A stretch of DNA of 64,000 nucleotides from Litorilituus sediminis (lineage in GTDB: Bacteria > Pseudomonadota > Gammaproteobacteria > Enterobacterales > Alteromonadaceae), in the NCBI RefSeq assembly GCF_004295665.1, contig NZ_CP034759.1, positions 3,782,001-3,846,000 of the forward strand, read 5' to 3'. Below, piece by piece: positions 9,266 through 19,231 of this stretch. The translations under genes were made by a program, and so were the position numbers. The notes under the pieces are model-generated. The model was not told the DNA's origin, ran no database searches, and saw only the letters and a list, made by a program, of their open reading frames with translations. Each line of letters opens with the position of its first letter. Position 1 is the first letter of the stretch.

Positions 9266-10570
9266 TTATTTTTGTTTAACAATCTCACCTGATTTCATGA
9301 CAAAATCAACATCAAGTAAGGCTTTGATATCGTTAAGTGGGTTGTCGTTAGTAGCTATAATATCCGCTATTTTTCCTGCTTCAATTGTCCCTAAAGACTT
9401 CGATTGGCCGATAAGATCGGCTGCATGAATGGTGGCAGACTTTAAAATATCTTGTGGCGTCATGCCTGCGTTAAACATTAATACCGCTTCTTTAGCATTG
9501 TTACCATGTTTAGAAACGCCGCTGTCAGTACCGTAGGCAATTTTAACACCTGAGTTATAAGCGCGTTTAAAGTTCTTAATCATATCACCGCCTACACGAA
9601 TCGCTTTAGCGCTTATTGCCGGTGACATAAAGTTAGTATTTTTTGCTAAGTTAACCACGGTATCCCCAGCCATTAAGGTTGGTACTAGGTATGCGCCAGT
9701 TTCTTTAAATAATTTAATACTTTCTTCATCGGCGTAGCTGCCGTGTTCAATACTATCAACACCTGCTCTTAACGCGGCATTTATACCTGATGCGGCATGT
9801 GCATGGCTGGCAACTTTTCGCCCTAACGCGTGTGCGGCATTAATCACTTCTTTTAATTCATCATCTGCCATTTGTTGCCCTGTACCGGTATCAGTGTCGG
9901 ATAAAACGCCGCCGGTTGATGTGATTTTAATAACATCAGCGCCAAATTTTATTGCATGACGCGTAGCGCGGCGACAATCAAAAGGACCATCACAGATTGT
10001 TTTTGCCGTATGCATCGCTAATAAATCTGGGCTCATACCATCAACGTCACCATGACCTCCAGTTACCGCAACGTTACTGCCTGCTGCTATGATTCTGGGG
10101 CCTTGTAAATATCCTTTGGCGATGCCATCACGCAGTGCGAAGCTTTGTTCTGGGCTACCGCCTAAATCCCGTACCGTTGTAAAGCCAGCGAGTAAGGTTT
10201 TTTTAGCAAAATATGCGCTTTTAACTAATTTGTCTGAATCAGACATTCTTAGTTTTTCTCTATCGTTATTCGGTCCTAGTTCGCCTTGTAGGTGAACGTG
10301 CATGTCCATTAAACCCGGCATAACGTAACTACTTGATAAATCAACTAGCAGGGCATCTTTTGCAATATCACTAGCCGCGATAAAGCCAGATTTCATCTGA
10401 GTGATTTTGCCATCGGTGACCACTATTGTTTGTTTAGATAATAATGGCTTACCAGGTATAGCTAAGACTTTTCCGGCATGAATAACTTGTGTCTTTGACT
10501 GGGCTTGATTGCAAGTAAGGATAGAAAGCACTAGTGCTATCGTTAGGCTAGCTTTTAGTAGAAATTTCAT
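9266..10570 (-). CDS. Secreted metal-dependent amidohydrolase (Xaa-Pro dipeptidase/imidazolonepropionase-like)
   Basis: 434 residues with a signal peptide (MKFLLKASLTIALVLSILT, cleavage near residue 24). The amidohydrolase fold signatures are present: GLMDMHVHL (HxH metal pair), VIKITSTGG containing the likely bridging lysine, VASHAHAASG (histidine), and YGTDSGVSKHG (metal aspartate). This matches the periplasmic or secreted dipeptidase/prolidase-like branch of the superfamily. Substrate is probably an N-acylated or dipeptide amide, but cannot be fixed from sequence. It is a single-gene unit running leftward toward the hairpin-rich element. Confidence 0.85.
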   Translation of the reverse strand: MKFLLKASLTIALVLSILTCNQAQSKTQVIHAGKVLAIPGKPLLSKQTIVVTDGKITQMKSGFIAASDIAKDALLVDLSSSYVMPGLMDMHVHLQGELGPNNDREKLRMSDSDKLVKSAYFAKKTLLAGFTTVRDLGGSPEQSFALRDGIAKGYLQGPRIIAAGSNVAVTGGHGDVDGMSPDLLAMHTAKTICDGPFDCRRATRHAIKFGADVIKITSTGGVLSDTDTGTGQQMADDELKEVINAAHALGRKVASHAHAASGINAALRAGVDSIEHGSYADEESIKLFKETGAYLVPTLMAGDTVVNLAKNTNFMSPAISAKAIRVGGDMIKNFKRAYNSGVKIAYGTDSGVSKHGNNAKEAVLMFNAGMTPQDILKSATIHAADLIGQSKSLGTIEAGKIADIIATNDNPLNDIKALLDVDFVMKSGEIVKQK

Positions 10571-10795
10571 TATGTATTCATTCTTATTGTTTATAATTCG
10601 AACTCTACCATAGCAATCTTGCTGGTAAGGGAAAATAAAAAATCGCTGAATGAAAGAAACTCATCGTTGAATGGCGGGTAAACCGTAAACTTGAGTAAAC
10701 GGGATTATTGTCATTTCAAAATTACGCTGCGGCAGAATGTACTCTAGATTAACCTTTTGAGCGTTTCAATATCAGATAACTTCCTTTAGCAGCTG

Positions 10796-11644
10796 TTATC
10801 CTAGCTCAAAAGTAGTAATACCAAAGATTTTTTCATTGTTAATATCAGGTAGCCCTTTTTGGTACATTCTTGCTGTGGCAAAGACAACGGTCATATCAAG
10901 GGATTCGGCCAGCTGAACAGCATCATCATTATTTTCAGGTACATCTAAAAGGACGCTTTCTCCGGAAATATCGGTTTGTAAAGCGCTTAGTAATTGCTTG
11001 GCTATATCAATATTATCCGCAAATAAAGGGCCTATTTTGTAGCCTTGATGACATTGACGCCTAACAGCAAAACCTTGAACTTTACCGTTTGCTTTAAATA
11101 ATACTGATTTACCGTTTTCTTGAGTTATCCATGCTTTGAGAAAGTTATCTCTTGGCGCAGGAAAGCATTGTCTGTCATAGCTAAGCAGCGCAGGTAGATC
11201 ATCAGCAGTAATGCTGCGCACAGTTGCTGAATGCTTGCCTGAAGCCGAGGCCGTAAACTGGTAACGTTTATTTTGATAAAAAGGGATGTAACCAATGCGC
11301 TGATAGATTGCTACATTCTCTAAAACACCATCAATGCCTATATTACGGTTTGCACAATAGTTAAGCCGATGTTTGGTTAGCTCAAGCCCGTAACCTTTGC
11401 CACGATGTTGTGGGGCAACAATATAAAGGCCGCAAAAAGCAAAGTTATCGTCATATACCACGGCAATACCTACCGCGACTATTTCACCGTCGACTTCGCC
11501 AACGAAAAAGCCGTTAGGATCTGCTTGGTAGAATAGTTCAGCATCATTGATTCCAGGGTTCCAGCCTTCTTGCTTTGCCCAGTCAACGGCAATAGCAACT
11601 TCATCTTGGCGCATAGTGCGAATGTTTAACTTTGAACTTGCCAT
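10796..11644 (-). CDS. GNAT-family N-acetyltransferase
   Basis: 282 residues. The N-terminal half is a typical GNAT domain: IRTMRQDEVAIAVDWAKQEG at the start, FVGEVDGEIVAVGIAV, then the acetyl-CoA loop QHRGKGYG and the late strand IAIYQRIGY-type segment. The second half (about 140-282) is a GNAT-like C-terminal domain as in two-domain YitH-type acetyltransferases. Acceptor unknown. It is monocistronic. The flanking gaps (10571-10795 and 11645-11921) contain only promoter-sized AT-rich DNA with no further feature seen. Confidence 0.8.
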   Translation of the reverse strand: MASSKLNIRTMRQDEVAIAVDWAKQEGWNPGINDAELFYQADPNGFFVGEVDGEIVAVGIAVVYDDNFAFCGLYIVAPQHRGKGYGLELTKHRLNYCANRNIGIDGVLENVAIYQRIGYIPFYQNKRYQFTASASGKHSATVRSITADDLPALLSYDRQCFPAPRDNFLKAWITQENGKSVLFKANGKVQGFAVRRQCHQGYKIGPLFADNIDIAKQLLSALQTDISGESVLLDVPENNDDAVQLAESLDMTVVFATARMYQKGLPDINNEKIFGITTFELG

Positions 11645-11921
11645 TTGCTTTCCCTTTTTGCTTTTTTTGTATGCTAAACAATAATTTCTGCTATGGCAAT
11701 ACGCGACTATAACGCCTTGCTCTCGTGTATTTATTCGCTGTCGTAGCGCAGGAACAAGCCCCTTTTTGTGCAGGTGCTACTGCGATACTAACCAAAGCTG
11801 TCAGCGTAAACGACTTAAAGGAAAAGCAAAGCTTGATATACGAAATCATTAGTAGAAAAGGCTTGTCTGATTTTTGAACGAATGCTATAAAAATAAAAGC
11901 AATGACTAATAGGAATATTTG

Positions 11922-13004
11922 ATGATGGATTATCGCGAGTCAACGGTGAGTTTAGGCACAACAGATAAATTACGTTGTCCTCTATGCGGAAACCAACAGC
12001 ACAGCGTTAGTTCAGTTATTACCTACAGCTTCTATATTATTGAATATTTGCCGATTTTCCCTGTAAAACGTGATACACGTGTACAGTGTTTACAATGTCA
12101 AAACCTTGCTGATGTTGCTAACAACACCGCAGATTTAAAGCTGATCTTTTCAGACTTTGCTTTAGCTCTTTTTAGCAAACTACGTTTGTTGAGTACCTTC
12201 ACTGGTAGTTTCATGCTTATCTTACTTTTAAGTTGGTACTTTTCACAAGAGCAAGAAAAACAGCGGCTAAGTCAAAGTTATATTGCAGCACCTAAAGTGA
12301 ATGACTTTTATTATTTAGATTATCGACAAAGTGTAGGGGACAGACGGCCGCTTCATAACTATCGCGTTGCTAAAGTTGTCGATATTACTGGCAGTACGGT
12401 ATCTCTTAGTTATGGTAATTACTTTTATCCGTTAAAAAAATCGCTTACCGATGCCGTGCTTTTTGGTCATAGCACTAACTTTGATTATTTTGAAAAACAG
12501 CGTCACAATTATTCGCCAGCAGAGCTACAAAGCTTGTTTGAACAAGGCTTTGTGTATCGCGTTGTCCGGCCTGAGTTTGCTTATATAGGTCGAAATATGG
12601 CGGTTTATATGATTGATGGTCATGCTGTAACCAACCCTACCGTTGCCAAAGAGCCTTGGGTTTATATTGCCGGTAAACGGGAGAATACTCGAGGAATGGC
12701 GATTCTTAAGGTTGTGCATGATAATGAGCGCTTTGATAAAGCGTTTAAATTGTTTAAGCAATCTGCAGAGTTAGGTTATGCCCCAGGGCAAACTAATTTG
12801 GCTGAACTTTACTTAACAGATATTGATTATGAGGGCAGTGGTAATGTAGAAATGGCAGCTCGTTGGCTATTTCAGGCTGCTTTACAAGGCTATCAGCCTG
12901 CTATTGAAAAGTACCGGGTGATTTGTGCTCAGGAAGATAATTGCGATATTGCTGATTTTTACCAAGCACTAAACGAAGCGGGCGCAACTTATGAAATCCA
13001 TTAA
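11922..13004 (+). CDS. Zinc-ribbon membrane protein with Sel1-like repeats
   Basis: 360 residues from ATG 11922, with AGGAA 6 bases upstream; ATG 11925 is also possible. Two CxxC pairs (CPLC and CLQC) near residues 19 and 57 form a zinc-ribbon-like head, followed by one transmembrane helix (STFTGSFMLILLLSWYF, about 92-108). The middle part is beta-rich and unknown. The C-terminal 90 residues hold two Sel1-type helical repeats (FKQSAELGYAPGQTNLAELY and AARWLFQAALQGYQPA). This architecture suggests an inner-membrane scaffold. No neighbour in operon. Confidence 0.55.
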   Translation: MMDYRESTVSLGTTDKLRCPLCGNQQHSVSSVITYSFYIIEYLPIFPVKRDTRVQCLQCQNLADVANNTADLKLIFSDFALALFSKLRLLSTFTGSFMLILLLSWYFSQEQEKQRLSQSYIAAPKVNDFYYLDYRQSVGDRRPLHNYRVAKVVDITGSTVSLSYGNYFYPLKKSLTDAVLFGHSTNFDYFEKQRHNYSPAELQSLFEQGFVYRVVRPEFAYIGRNMAVYMIDGHAVTNPTVAKEPWVYIAGKRENTRGMAILKVVHDNERFDKAFKLFKQSAELGYAPGQTNLAELYLTDIDYEGSGNVEMAARWLFQAALQGYQPAIEKYRVICAQEDNCDIADFYQALNEAGATYEIH

Positions 13005-13178
13005 AGCTAAGCATTTCATTGCAGCTGTAACATAGCGCTGCAAGCTAACTAAGACAATTACCCTAATAGATTGTCAAAGAGTCGAAAGCCCGACCTCACT
13101 GGCTTGGCTAATTTTCTTTGTATTGCATTAAGAGTCCAGTAAAATAGTCAGCCCTAACACATCAAGCAAAGGTTAATA

Positions 13179-13409
13179 ATGAAACGCGTTGTTTTATATG
13201 TCTCAGATAAATGTCCTCATTGTCGAGAAGCCAAGAAGTATTTAGATGATAACGGTATTCAATACCGATTAACCAATGCCAAAATGCAGCGTGGTAGAAA
13301 AGAGCTTGATGCCATTGGCGCACGTTCTGTACCGGTTTTAAAAATTGGCAACGAAGTTATGATTGGTTGGAATGTGAAAAACTTTAAAAAGCTTTATGGG
13401 GCTGGTTAA
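13179..13409 (+). CDS. Glutaredoxin-like protein
   Basis: 76 residues, the size of NrdH/YruB-type glutaredoxins. The active site is CPHC at residues 12-15, with the cis-proline in SVPVLKIG near residue 49. The family performs thiol-disulfide exchange in the cytoplasm. It is a single gene with its own upstream region; no ribonucleotide reductase gene is nearby, so the partner is unknown. Confidence 0.85.
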   Translation: MKRVVLYVSDKCPHCREAKKYLDDNGIQYRLTNAKMQRGRKELDAIGARSVPVLKIGNEVMIGWNVKNFKKLYGAG

Positions 13410-13566
13410 TTTATTATCTTTAAGTGATTGTTAATTTGTGGTTTTTCTCAGGGAAAGCGCATTGTATATTTTCTAACATAAAGTTATTATGAACAGCCTT
13501 CAGCGTACTGTAAACTTAAGCGTATTATATTACTTCATGGACTTTATTAAAAAGGGAACATACTTC

Positions 13567-15246
13567 ATGTCTTTCATCAGAAATAATAAACAATCATTGC
13601 TGTCATTAAGCGTAGCGCTTGGCATAAGCTTGCTTTCTGCTTGCGGTGGCTCTAGCGACTCAAATGAGACTCCACTTACTCCACCTGCTAATAATGGCGC
13701 TAACGAGCCTACTTGGGTTCAAGGTGTTTTCCAACCATCGAGTGACTTTGTTGCTCAATGTCAATCGCCACGCAGCGGTAGTAGCCCAATTACAGGCATA
13801 GCGTACCCGGATAAAGCGGGCAGTGAACTTCATGAAAAGCATTGGCAACGTGCTTTTACTCACGAAACCTATCTTTGGTATAAAGAAGTTGTTGATAAAG
13901 ACCCTAAAAACTTTGGTCTGGTTGAATACTTTAACCAGCTGAAAACAACGGCTGTGACTGACTCAGGCGCGCCGAAAGATCAGTTTCACTGGATGCAGCC
14001 CACAAGTGAAGTGGAAGAGCAAACTCAGCTTGGCGTTACCTATGGTTATGGTATCAGTTTTGACTTTCAAAGCAGTCAAGTGCCGAGAAGTTGGCAAGTA
14101 AAAAATGTTACTCCAGATACACAAGCATTTGATTTAGGCGTATCTCGCGGCTCTAAGCTGTTAGAAATCGATGGCATTGATTTTGTAAATACCGTCAGCC
14201 AAAGTGATGTAGATGCGATTAATGATGCCATGTTTAGTCGCAATGAAGGCGAGTCTCATACCTTTAAGTTTGTTGATATTAACAATGTAGAGTATGAAGT
14301 TATCCTGCAAACCGCAGCTATTTCAGGTAAGCCATTACAGCTTGCCAAAACCATAGATACCGCCCAAGGGAAGGTTGGCTATTTATTATTAAATTCCTTT
14401 AATAATACTGTGGTTGAGAAAGATCTATTTGAACAATTTACCCAATTCTCAAATGAGCAAATTACTGATTTAGTGGTTGATTTGCGTTACAACGGTGGCG
14501 GCTTTATCGCATTATCTTCACAACTTGCTTATATGGTTGCTGGTGAAGTTGCCACACAAAATAAGTTATATGAACGTATTGTTTATAATGACAAAATTGC
14601 CAGTGAAGTGATTCCATTTTTTGATGTCACCCTCGATTTACGTCGCCTTATAGGTGGTGATTCTATCATTCAAGAAAATCAGCCATTGCCTACGCTTGAT
14701 TTGCCACGTGTCTATGTCTTAACGACAGGCTCGTCGTGCTCTGCTAGTGAATCTTTTATTAATGCGCTAGTGGGCGTTGGCGTTGAAGTGATTCAAATTG
14801 GTGATACAACCTGTGGTAAGCCTTATGGCTTTGTTAGTGAAGATAACTGTGGTTCAACTTATTTTACGGTGCAGTTTAAAGGTGAAAACCATTTAGGTTT
14901 TGGTGATTACGCTGATGGCTTAATTCCAACTGAATTACCAGAAGCGGGCAAAGACTATCAAATACAGGGATGTCCAATACAAGAAGATTACTTAAACGCT
15001 TTAGGGGATGAGCAAGAAATTCTCCTTTCAAGTGCTTTATATTACCTTGCTCATAATACTTGTCCTGAGATTGAAAACAATGCAAGTTTAACGCTAACTC
15101 AGTCGACAACGCCTAGGGTAAATGCAGCTAGCAGTGTCGGTACTGGCCCTGCGGTGAAAACTCGCACGCCACGACAAGATGCTATTATTAGCGATATATA
15201 TTTTGATAAGTTTCGCGATATTAAATCTAAAGTAGGTGAGCAGTAA
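13567..15246 (+). CDS. S41-family peptidase lipoprotein
   Basis: 559 residues from ATG 13567, preceded by AAAAAGGGA; an upstream ATG at 13489 would add residues before the signal peptide. The N-terminus is a lipoprotein signal ending LLSACGG. A PDZ-like region (about 155-235) precedes the S41 core: DLVVDLRYNGGG, then SCSASES (391-396) with the serine nucleophile region, and GDTTCGKPYGF with lysine 418, giving the Ser-Lys dyad of C-terminal-processing proteases. An odd feature is the cysteine inside each of the two catalytic motifs (391 and 416). It probably cleaves envelope proteins. The next gene overlaps its stop codon by one base, indicating coupling. Confidence 0.85.
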   Translation: MSFIRNNKQSLLSLSVALGISLLSACGGSSDSNETPLTPPANNGANEPTWVQGVFQPSSDFVAQCQSPRSGSSPITGIAYPDKAGSELHEKHWQRAFTHETYLWYKEVVDKDPKNFGLVEYFNQLKTTAVTDSGAPKDQFHWMQPTSEVEEQTQLGVTYGYGISFDFQSSQVPRSWQVKNVTPDTQAFDLGVSRGSKLLEIDGIDFVNTVSQSDVDAINDAMFSRNEGESHTFKFVDINNVEYEVILQTAAISGKPLQLAKTIDTAQGKVGYLLLNSFNNTVVEKDLFEQFTQFSNEQITDLVVDLRYNGGGFIALSSQLAYMVAGEVATQNKLYERIVYNDKIASEVIPFFDVTLDLRRLIGGDSIIQENQPLPTLDLPRVYVLTTGSSCSASESFINALVGVGVEVIQIGDTTCGKPYGFVSEDNCGSTYFTVQFKGENHLGFGDYADGLIPTELPEAGKDYQIQGCPIQEDYLNALGDEQEILLSSALYYLAHNTCPEIENNASLTLTQSTTPRVNAASSVGTGPAVKTRTPRQDAIISDIYFDKFRDIKSKVGEQ

Positions 15247-15620
15247 TGACATTGAAATCTTTACTATTTATTGGTTTAACTATGACTTCATTGGCTGCAT
15301 GCTCAATTCGTGCCCATGAATCAGTTGCCGCGCTTTTACCAGAAAATAGCAGTGAAGCGCGTGCAGAAATAGTGGCAACAGTGAGTAAAGCGCTAGGCGG
15401 TAAGCAAGTGCCTATTGCCCAAGATGTTTTTCAAGAATCGAGTAAGTTATTACTTACTGCAGCACCAGTAAGCTCACCATCGGGTGTTAAGGTATTACCA
15501 AAGGAAGCAAAAAAAGCCTTAGTGTTTGAGTTACGAAAGCAAGGGGATAACTGCTTACTTAAACGTGCCGATACCCAGCAAGAATGGCCGCTACAAACTA
15601 AACTGTGTATTGCTAAGTAA
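15246..15620 (+). CDS. Small lipoprotein coupled to S41 peptidase
   Basis: 124 residues. The start ATG shares one base with the TAA of the peptidase gene (TAATG). A lipobox LAAC at residues 17-20 predicts a lipoprotein. The mature part is short, with EARAEIVATVSKALGG and no recognised domain. Being coupled to a protease it may be an accessory or inhibitor, but this is inference from position only. Confidence 0.65.
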   Translation: MTLKSLLFIGLTMTSLAACSIRAHESVAALLPENSSEARAEIVATVSKALGGKQVPIAQDVFQESSKLLLTAAPVSSPSGVKVLPKEAKKALVFELRKQGDNCLLKRADTQQEWPLQTKLCIAK

Positions 15621-15681
15621 ACAGTTTGCTATAGCAAGCGCTATTAAGTTTTAAGTGATGGTGTTCAAATATATTTAGTCA

Positions 15682-15717
15682 GTGGCTTTAATTTACCATG
15701 AGGTAAATTAAAGCCAC
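15682..15717. terminator. Perfect 16-bp inverted repeat between convergent genes
   Basis: GTGGCTTTAATTTACC (15682-15697), loop ATGA, exact complement at 15702-15717. It lies between the convergent lipoprotein gene and the chemotaxis-receptor gene, so a bidirectional terminator is likely, although the flanking T-run is weak. Confidence 0.6.
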
Positions 15718-15752
15718 ATATGAGCTGTTAGTGATAGCAAGTGAATTAAGCC

Positions 15753-17852
15753 TTAAAATCTAACATTGGCAATTTGTCGCACTTTTGGACGAGATTGCGT
15801 TTCTGTAACTGGCTTACTCGCCGTAGGGCTCTCTTGTGTTTTAAATTGTGAGACCTGTTCAAGTAATTGCTGTGCTTCACTTTCTAGTGATTTACTGGCT
15901 GCCGCAGCTTCTTCAACTAAGGCAGAATTCCGCTGGGTCATATCGTCCATATTACTTACAGCACTGTTGACTTCATTAATACTTGCAGCTTGATCTTTAC
16001 TGGCCATTTCAATTTGTGAAATCATAGTGACGACATCTTCTACCGAGACAATTAAATCTTTAAAGGTATTGCCGGTACGATCGACTAGGCTGCTACCTTG
16101 ACTTACCGCTTCGACACTGTCATTGATTAAGCCTTTAATTTCTTTCGCTGCTGAGGCACTTCTTTGTGCTAAATTTCTAACTTCACTGGCAACAACGGCA
16201 AAACCACGACCCTGCTCGCCAGCTCTAGCTGCTTCTACTGCAGCATTTAATGCCAATAAATTGGTTTGAAAAGCAATTTCATCAATAACGCCGATAATAT
16301 CGGAGATCTTTTTACTCGACTTTTCAATGGCTGCCATGGCTTCTATAGCACTTGATACCACTTGACCACCTTCACTTGCTCTATCCATGGCATTTTGCGA
16401 TTTCTTTGTCGCTTCACTGGCATTATTGGCATTTTCCTGAACAGTCTGAGTTAACTGTTCCATTGTTGATGAGGTCTCTTCAAGGTTTGCAGCTTGTGAT
16501 TCGGTACGTTCGCTTAAGTCTTGGTTACCTTGTGTTAACTCTTTTGATGCGCCAAAGACATTATTGGCTGAGTCAGTCACAGAGCTAAACATTTTACTAA
16601 GGTTTACAGTTAAATCATTGATTGAATCGGCGAGCACATTAAACTCTGTACCCAAATCATCGTCAACGCTCGCGGTTAAATCACCATTAGCCATAGCAAG
16701 CAAAGATGCTTTTATGGCCGATACGGCAAATTTTCGTTTAGTGACATCAACTGCGTACTTAACGACTTTATAAGGTCGACCGTTTACATCATAAATAGGG
16801 TTGTAAGAGGCCTGAATCCAGACGGTTTTGCCGTGTTTACCTATCCGCATATATTCGCCAGAGTCGAACTCGCCATTGTTTAGTTTTTGCCAAAATGCTT
16901 TATATTCTAGGCTTTGCGCATAATCTTGCTCGGCAAACATGCTGTGGTGTTTACCTTTAATCTCTTCAAGTCGGTAACCCATGGTTTGTAAGAAGTTGTC
17001 ATTGGCGGTGATAATGCTGCCATCCATATTAAATTCAATCACCGCTTGCGATTTACTGATGGCATCAATTTGCCCTTGATAATCGGCTTGGCGTAGTTTT
17101 TCTGCGGTAATATCACTGGCGAATTTAACCACTTTAAATGGTTTGCCATTTAAATCTAAGATAGGGTTGTAACTTGCGTGTATCCAAATTTCTTTATTAC
17201 CTTTGCCTAAACGCTTATATTCACCACTGTCGTATTTTCCTTCATTTAAATTGCGCCAAAATGCTTGGTATTCAGGGCTATTAGCATAAGCTGGCTCGGC
17301 AAACATGCGATGATGTTGACCGACTATCTCGTCTAAGCTGTAGCCCAAGGTATTTAAGAAGTTTTCATTAGCGGTGATGATGGTGCCATCCATATTAAAT
17401 TCAATCACCGCTTGAGATTTACTGATGGCATCAATTTGCCCTTGATAATCGGCTTGGCGAAGCTTCTCTTTGGTAATATCTGTGGCAAACTTGATAATAC
17501 TAACAACCTGGCCGTTTTCATCTAGTACTGGGTTATACGAAGCTTGTATCCATATTTCTTTGCCATTTTTTCCTATACGTTGATACTCACCTGAATCAAA
17601 TATACCCTCATTGAGTTTTTGCCAAAAGCGCTGGTATTCATCACTTTGGTGATACTCAGGCTTAGTAAACATTCGGTGATGTTTACCGACAATTTCCTCT
17701 AAATCGTAGCCTGTTGTACTAAGAAAGTTTTCATTGGCTGTTTTTATCGTGCCATCTAATTCAAATTCGATAACTGCTTGCACACGATTTAATGCGTCTA
17801 CCTGTGAAATAAGTAATTGAACGTCTTGATGTTGACTACTTTGTTTGGTCAT
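15753..17852 (-). CDS. Soluble methyl-accepting chemotaxis protein with three PAS domains
   Basis: 699 residues without a transmembrane helix, so a cytoplasmic receptor. Three PAS domains lie in tandem (about 15-120, 137-242 and 259-364), each beginning QAVIEF-like and followed by GEY..(I/L)GK..(K)(E/T)(I/V)WI(Q/H)ASYNP. PAS2 and PAS3 are joined by near-identical linkers ([17 protein letters not shown] occurs twice). The signalling domain contains the conserved tip region [19 protein letters not shown] and [17 protein letters not shown]. Such receptors, like BdlA, sense a cofactor-bound signal (haem or flavin in characterised relatives) and talk to CheA/CheW. Monocistronic, with no che genes nearby. 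Confidence 0.92.
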   Translation of the reverse strand: MTKQSSQHQDVQLLISQVDALNRVQAVIEFELDGTIKTANENFLSTTGYDLEEIVGKHHRMFTKPEYHQSDEYQRFWQKLNEGIFDSGEYQRIGKNGKEIWIQASYNPVLDENGQVVSIIKFATDITKEKLRQADYQGQIDAISKSQAVIEFNMDGTIITANENFLNTLGYSLDEIVGQHHRMFAEPAYANSPEYQAFWRNLNEGKYDSGEYKRLGKGNKEIWIHASYNPILDLNGKPFKVVKFASDITAEKLRQADYQGQIDAISKSQAVIEFNMDGSIITANDNFLQTMGYRLEEIKGKHHSMFAEQDYAQSLEYKAFWQKLNNGEFDSGEYMRIGKHGKTVWIQASYNPIYDVNGRPYKVVKYAVDVTKRKFAVSAIKASLLAMANGDLTASVDDDLGTEFNVLADSINDLTVNLSKMFSSVTDSANNVFGASKELTQGNQDLSERTESQAANLEETSSTMEQLTQTVQENANNASEATKKSQNAMDRASEGGQVVSSAIEAMAAIEKSSKKISDIIGVIDEIAFQTNLLALNAAVEAARAGEQGRGFAVVASEVRNLAQRSASAAKEIKGLINDSVEAVSQGSSLVDRTGNTFKDLIVSVEDVVTMISQIEMASKDQAASINEVNSAVSNMDDMTQRNSALVEEAAAASKSLESEAQQLLEQVSQFKTQESPTASKPVTETQSRPKVRQIANVRF

Positions 17853-18135
17853 TGTGAATTCCCTCTCTTAACTTAGGTAGGCTGTAATGCTTTGTTGATG
17901 TTGAGTTTTTCTAACTATAGTTAGCGATCTAAATTCTTGCCAATTTCAATTTGTAAAAATGTAATTAATATACAAGACCTTATGAATACTAAGGTTATAT
18001 TTACGTTTAATAGCGCTGTGTATAAGAATAGCGCTGTTTATAAGAAATAGAGCTAACCCTATTTATAATGGACTTGGACTCGCTTGCAGTTTATTCGCAC
18101 TGCTCTAAGCTTAATGTAATAGGTGGAGAGGTGTG

Positions 18136-18312
18136 ATGACAGCAGATGACTTAGAGCGCATGAATACTATTGCAGATAAAGCGCTAAACCAAGTAGCTAG
18201 CATTGATGAGTTAAAAGAGTTTAATCAGTTACTTACACAGTGGGAGCAATTGCCAACCATAAATTTGGTTGAGGGTGATTTTGCTAGTATGACTGAGATT
18301 AAAAAGTATTAA
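18136..18312 (+). CDS. Small hypothetical protein (58 aa)
   Basis: ATG 18136 follows GGTGGAGAGG with good spacing; the product starts MTADDLERMNTIADKAL and ends TEIKKY. It is charged, helical and without signal peptide. A strong terminator begins 19 bases after its stop, so it looks like a complete small transcription unit. Function unknown. The preceding gap (17853-18135) is AT-rich promoter-type DNA with nothing else seen. Confidence 0.6.
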   Translation: MTADDLERMNTIADKALNQVASIDELKEFNQLLTQWEQLPTINLVEGDFASMTEIKKY

Positions 18313-18330
18313 TTTATTAGCTTAGGCAGC

Positions 18331-18364
18331 AAAAAGGTAGTAACGATAACTTACTACCTTTTTT
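18331..18364 (+). terminator. Rho-independent terminator of small ORF
   Basis: AAAAAGGTAGTAA, loop CGATAAC, TTACTACC then six T: 13-bp perfect stem, just after the 58-residue gene. Confidence 0.85.
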
Positions 18365-18578
18365 ATATGCTGATGACCCGTCCTAAATAAGATAAGCCTA
18401 GTTGAATGGTATTGTTAGCGTTTGTGCATTTGTTCCCGTTATACATTTGCGAAAATTTTTATAAATGTATGCTTGTTGATTAACGTCAAACTTAGGCGAA
18501 ATAACGAATCTATTATTACCTCGTTGGCTAAGCGCGATAGTAAGATACAGTCCCTTGGTTTATAGCGAAGTAATACTA

Positions 18579-19145
18579 ATGACAGTTGATATAAATAGCC
18601 GTTATGGCTTAAATCCTCCGCACAGTGAAGTGGTTGAGGCGTGTAAAATAATTCAGCCTTGTAAGGCGTTAGATATGGGCTGCTCAAACGGTCGAAATGC
18701 CTTGTATCTTAGCCAGCTTGGTTTTGATGTAACCGCAATTGATGCTAATCCTAGCGCCATAGATATGCTGCAAACGATTAGCAGCCAAGAGCAGCTCGGT
18801 AATATTAACGCGCAAGTTTACGATATTAATGATGCCAGCTTAGAAGAGGACTATGGTTTTATTTCTTGTACAGTCACCTTGATGTTTTTAGCGCCTGCAC
18901 GTATTGCAGAGGTTATTGCAGATATGCAAAAGCGTACTTTACCTGGTGGTTATAACTTGATTGTCTGTGCCATGAATACCGATGCTCATCCGTGTCCTGT
19001 TCCTTTTCCATTTACTTTAGCAGAAGAGCAGTTATCTGAAGCGTATAGCGGCTGGCAGCTTATAAAGTACAACGAAGATGTGGGCACTATGCACAATGGT
19101 GCTAGCTTGCAGTTTGCCACTATGTTGGCGAAAAAGCCTGAATAA
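18579..19145 (+). CDS. tehB: TehB-like SAM-dependent methyltransferase
   Basis: 188 residues from ATG 18579; this start aligns with TehB (RYGLNPPHSEV near the N-terminus). The SAM-binding motif is LDMGCSNGRNALYLSQLGFDV (motif I, about 35-55), followed by IDANPSAI. The known TehB methylates tellurite and confers resistance, and can act on selenium compounds. Single gene, convergent with metR across a hairpin terminator. An upstream in-frame TTG at 18555 is less likely. Substrate in this organism is not proven. Confidence 0.85.
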   Translation: MTVDINSRYGLNPPHSEVVEACKIIQPCKALDMGCSNGRNALYLSQLGFDVTAIDANPSAIDMLQTISSQEQLGNINAQVYDINDASLEEDYGFISCTVTLMFLAPARIAEVIADMQKRTLPGGYNLIVCAMNTDAHPCPVPFPFTLAEEQLSEAYSGWQLIKYNEDVGTMHNGASLQFATMLAKKPE

Positions 19146-19170
19146 GCTCACAAGTTAATTAAGCAGGTTT

Positions 19171-19196
19171 AACGAGCAAAATATAACTTGCTCGTT
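19171..19196. terminator. Hairpin between convergent tehB and metR
   Basis: AACGAGCAA (19171-19179) and TTGCTCGTT (19188-19196), 8-base loop. Positioned to end both genes. Confidence 0.65.
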
Positions 19197-19231
19197 ATTG
19201 TTGTATTTATTGGCCTTGTATGAATAGCCGG

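Noticed and set aside
8699..9428. Several overlapping 60-135 codon frames on both strands
   Set aside because: They lie in the hairpin-rich repeat, overlap one another and show no protein-like features or ribosome sites; the last also runs into the amidohydrolase gene on the other strand.
18439..18687. Minus-strand frame of 82 codons
   Set aside because: Overlaps the start of tehB on the other strand and lacks a start signal.
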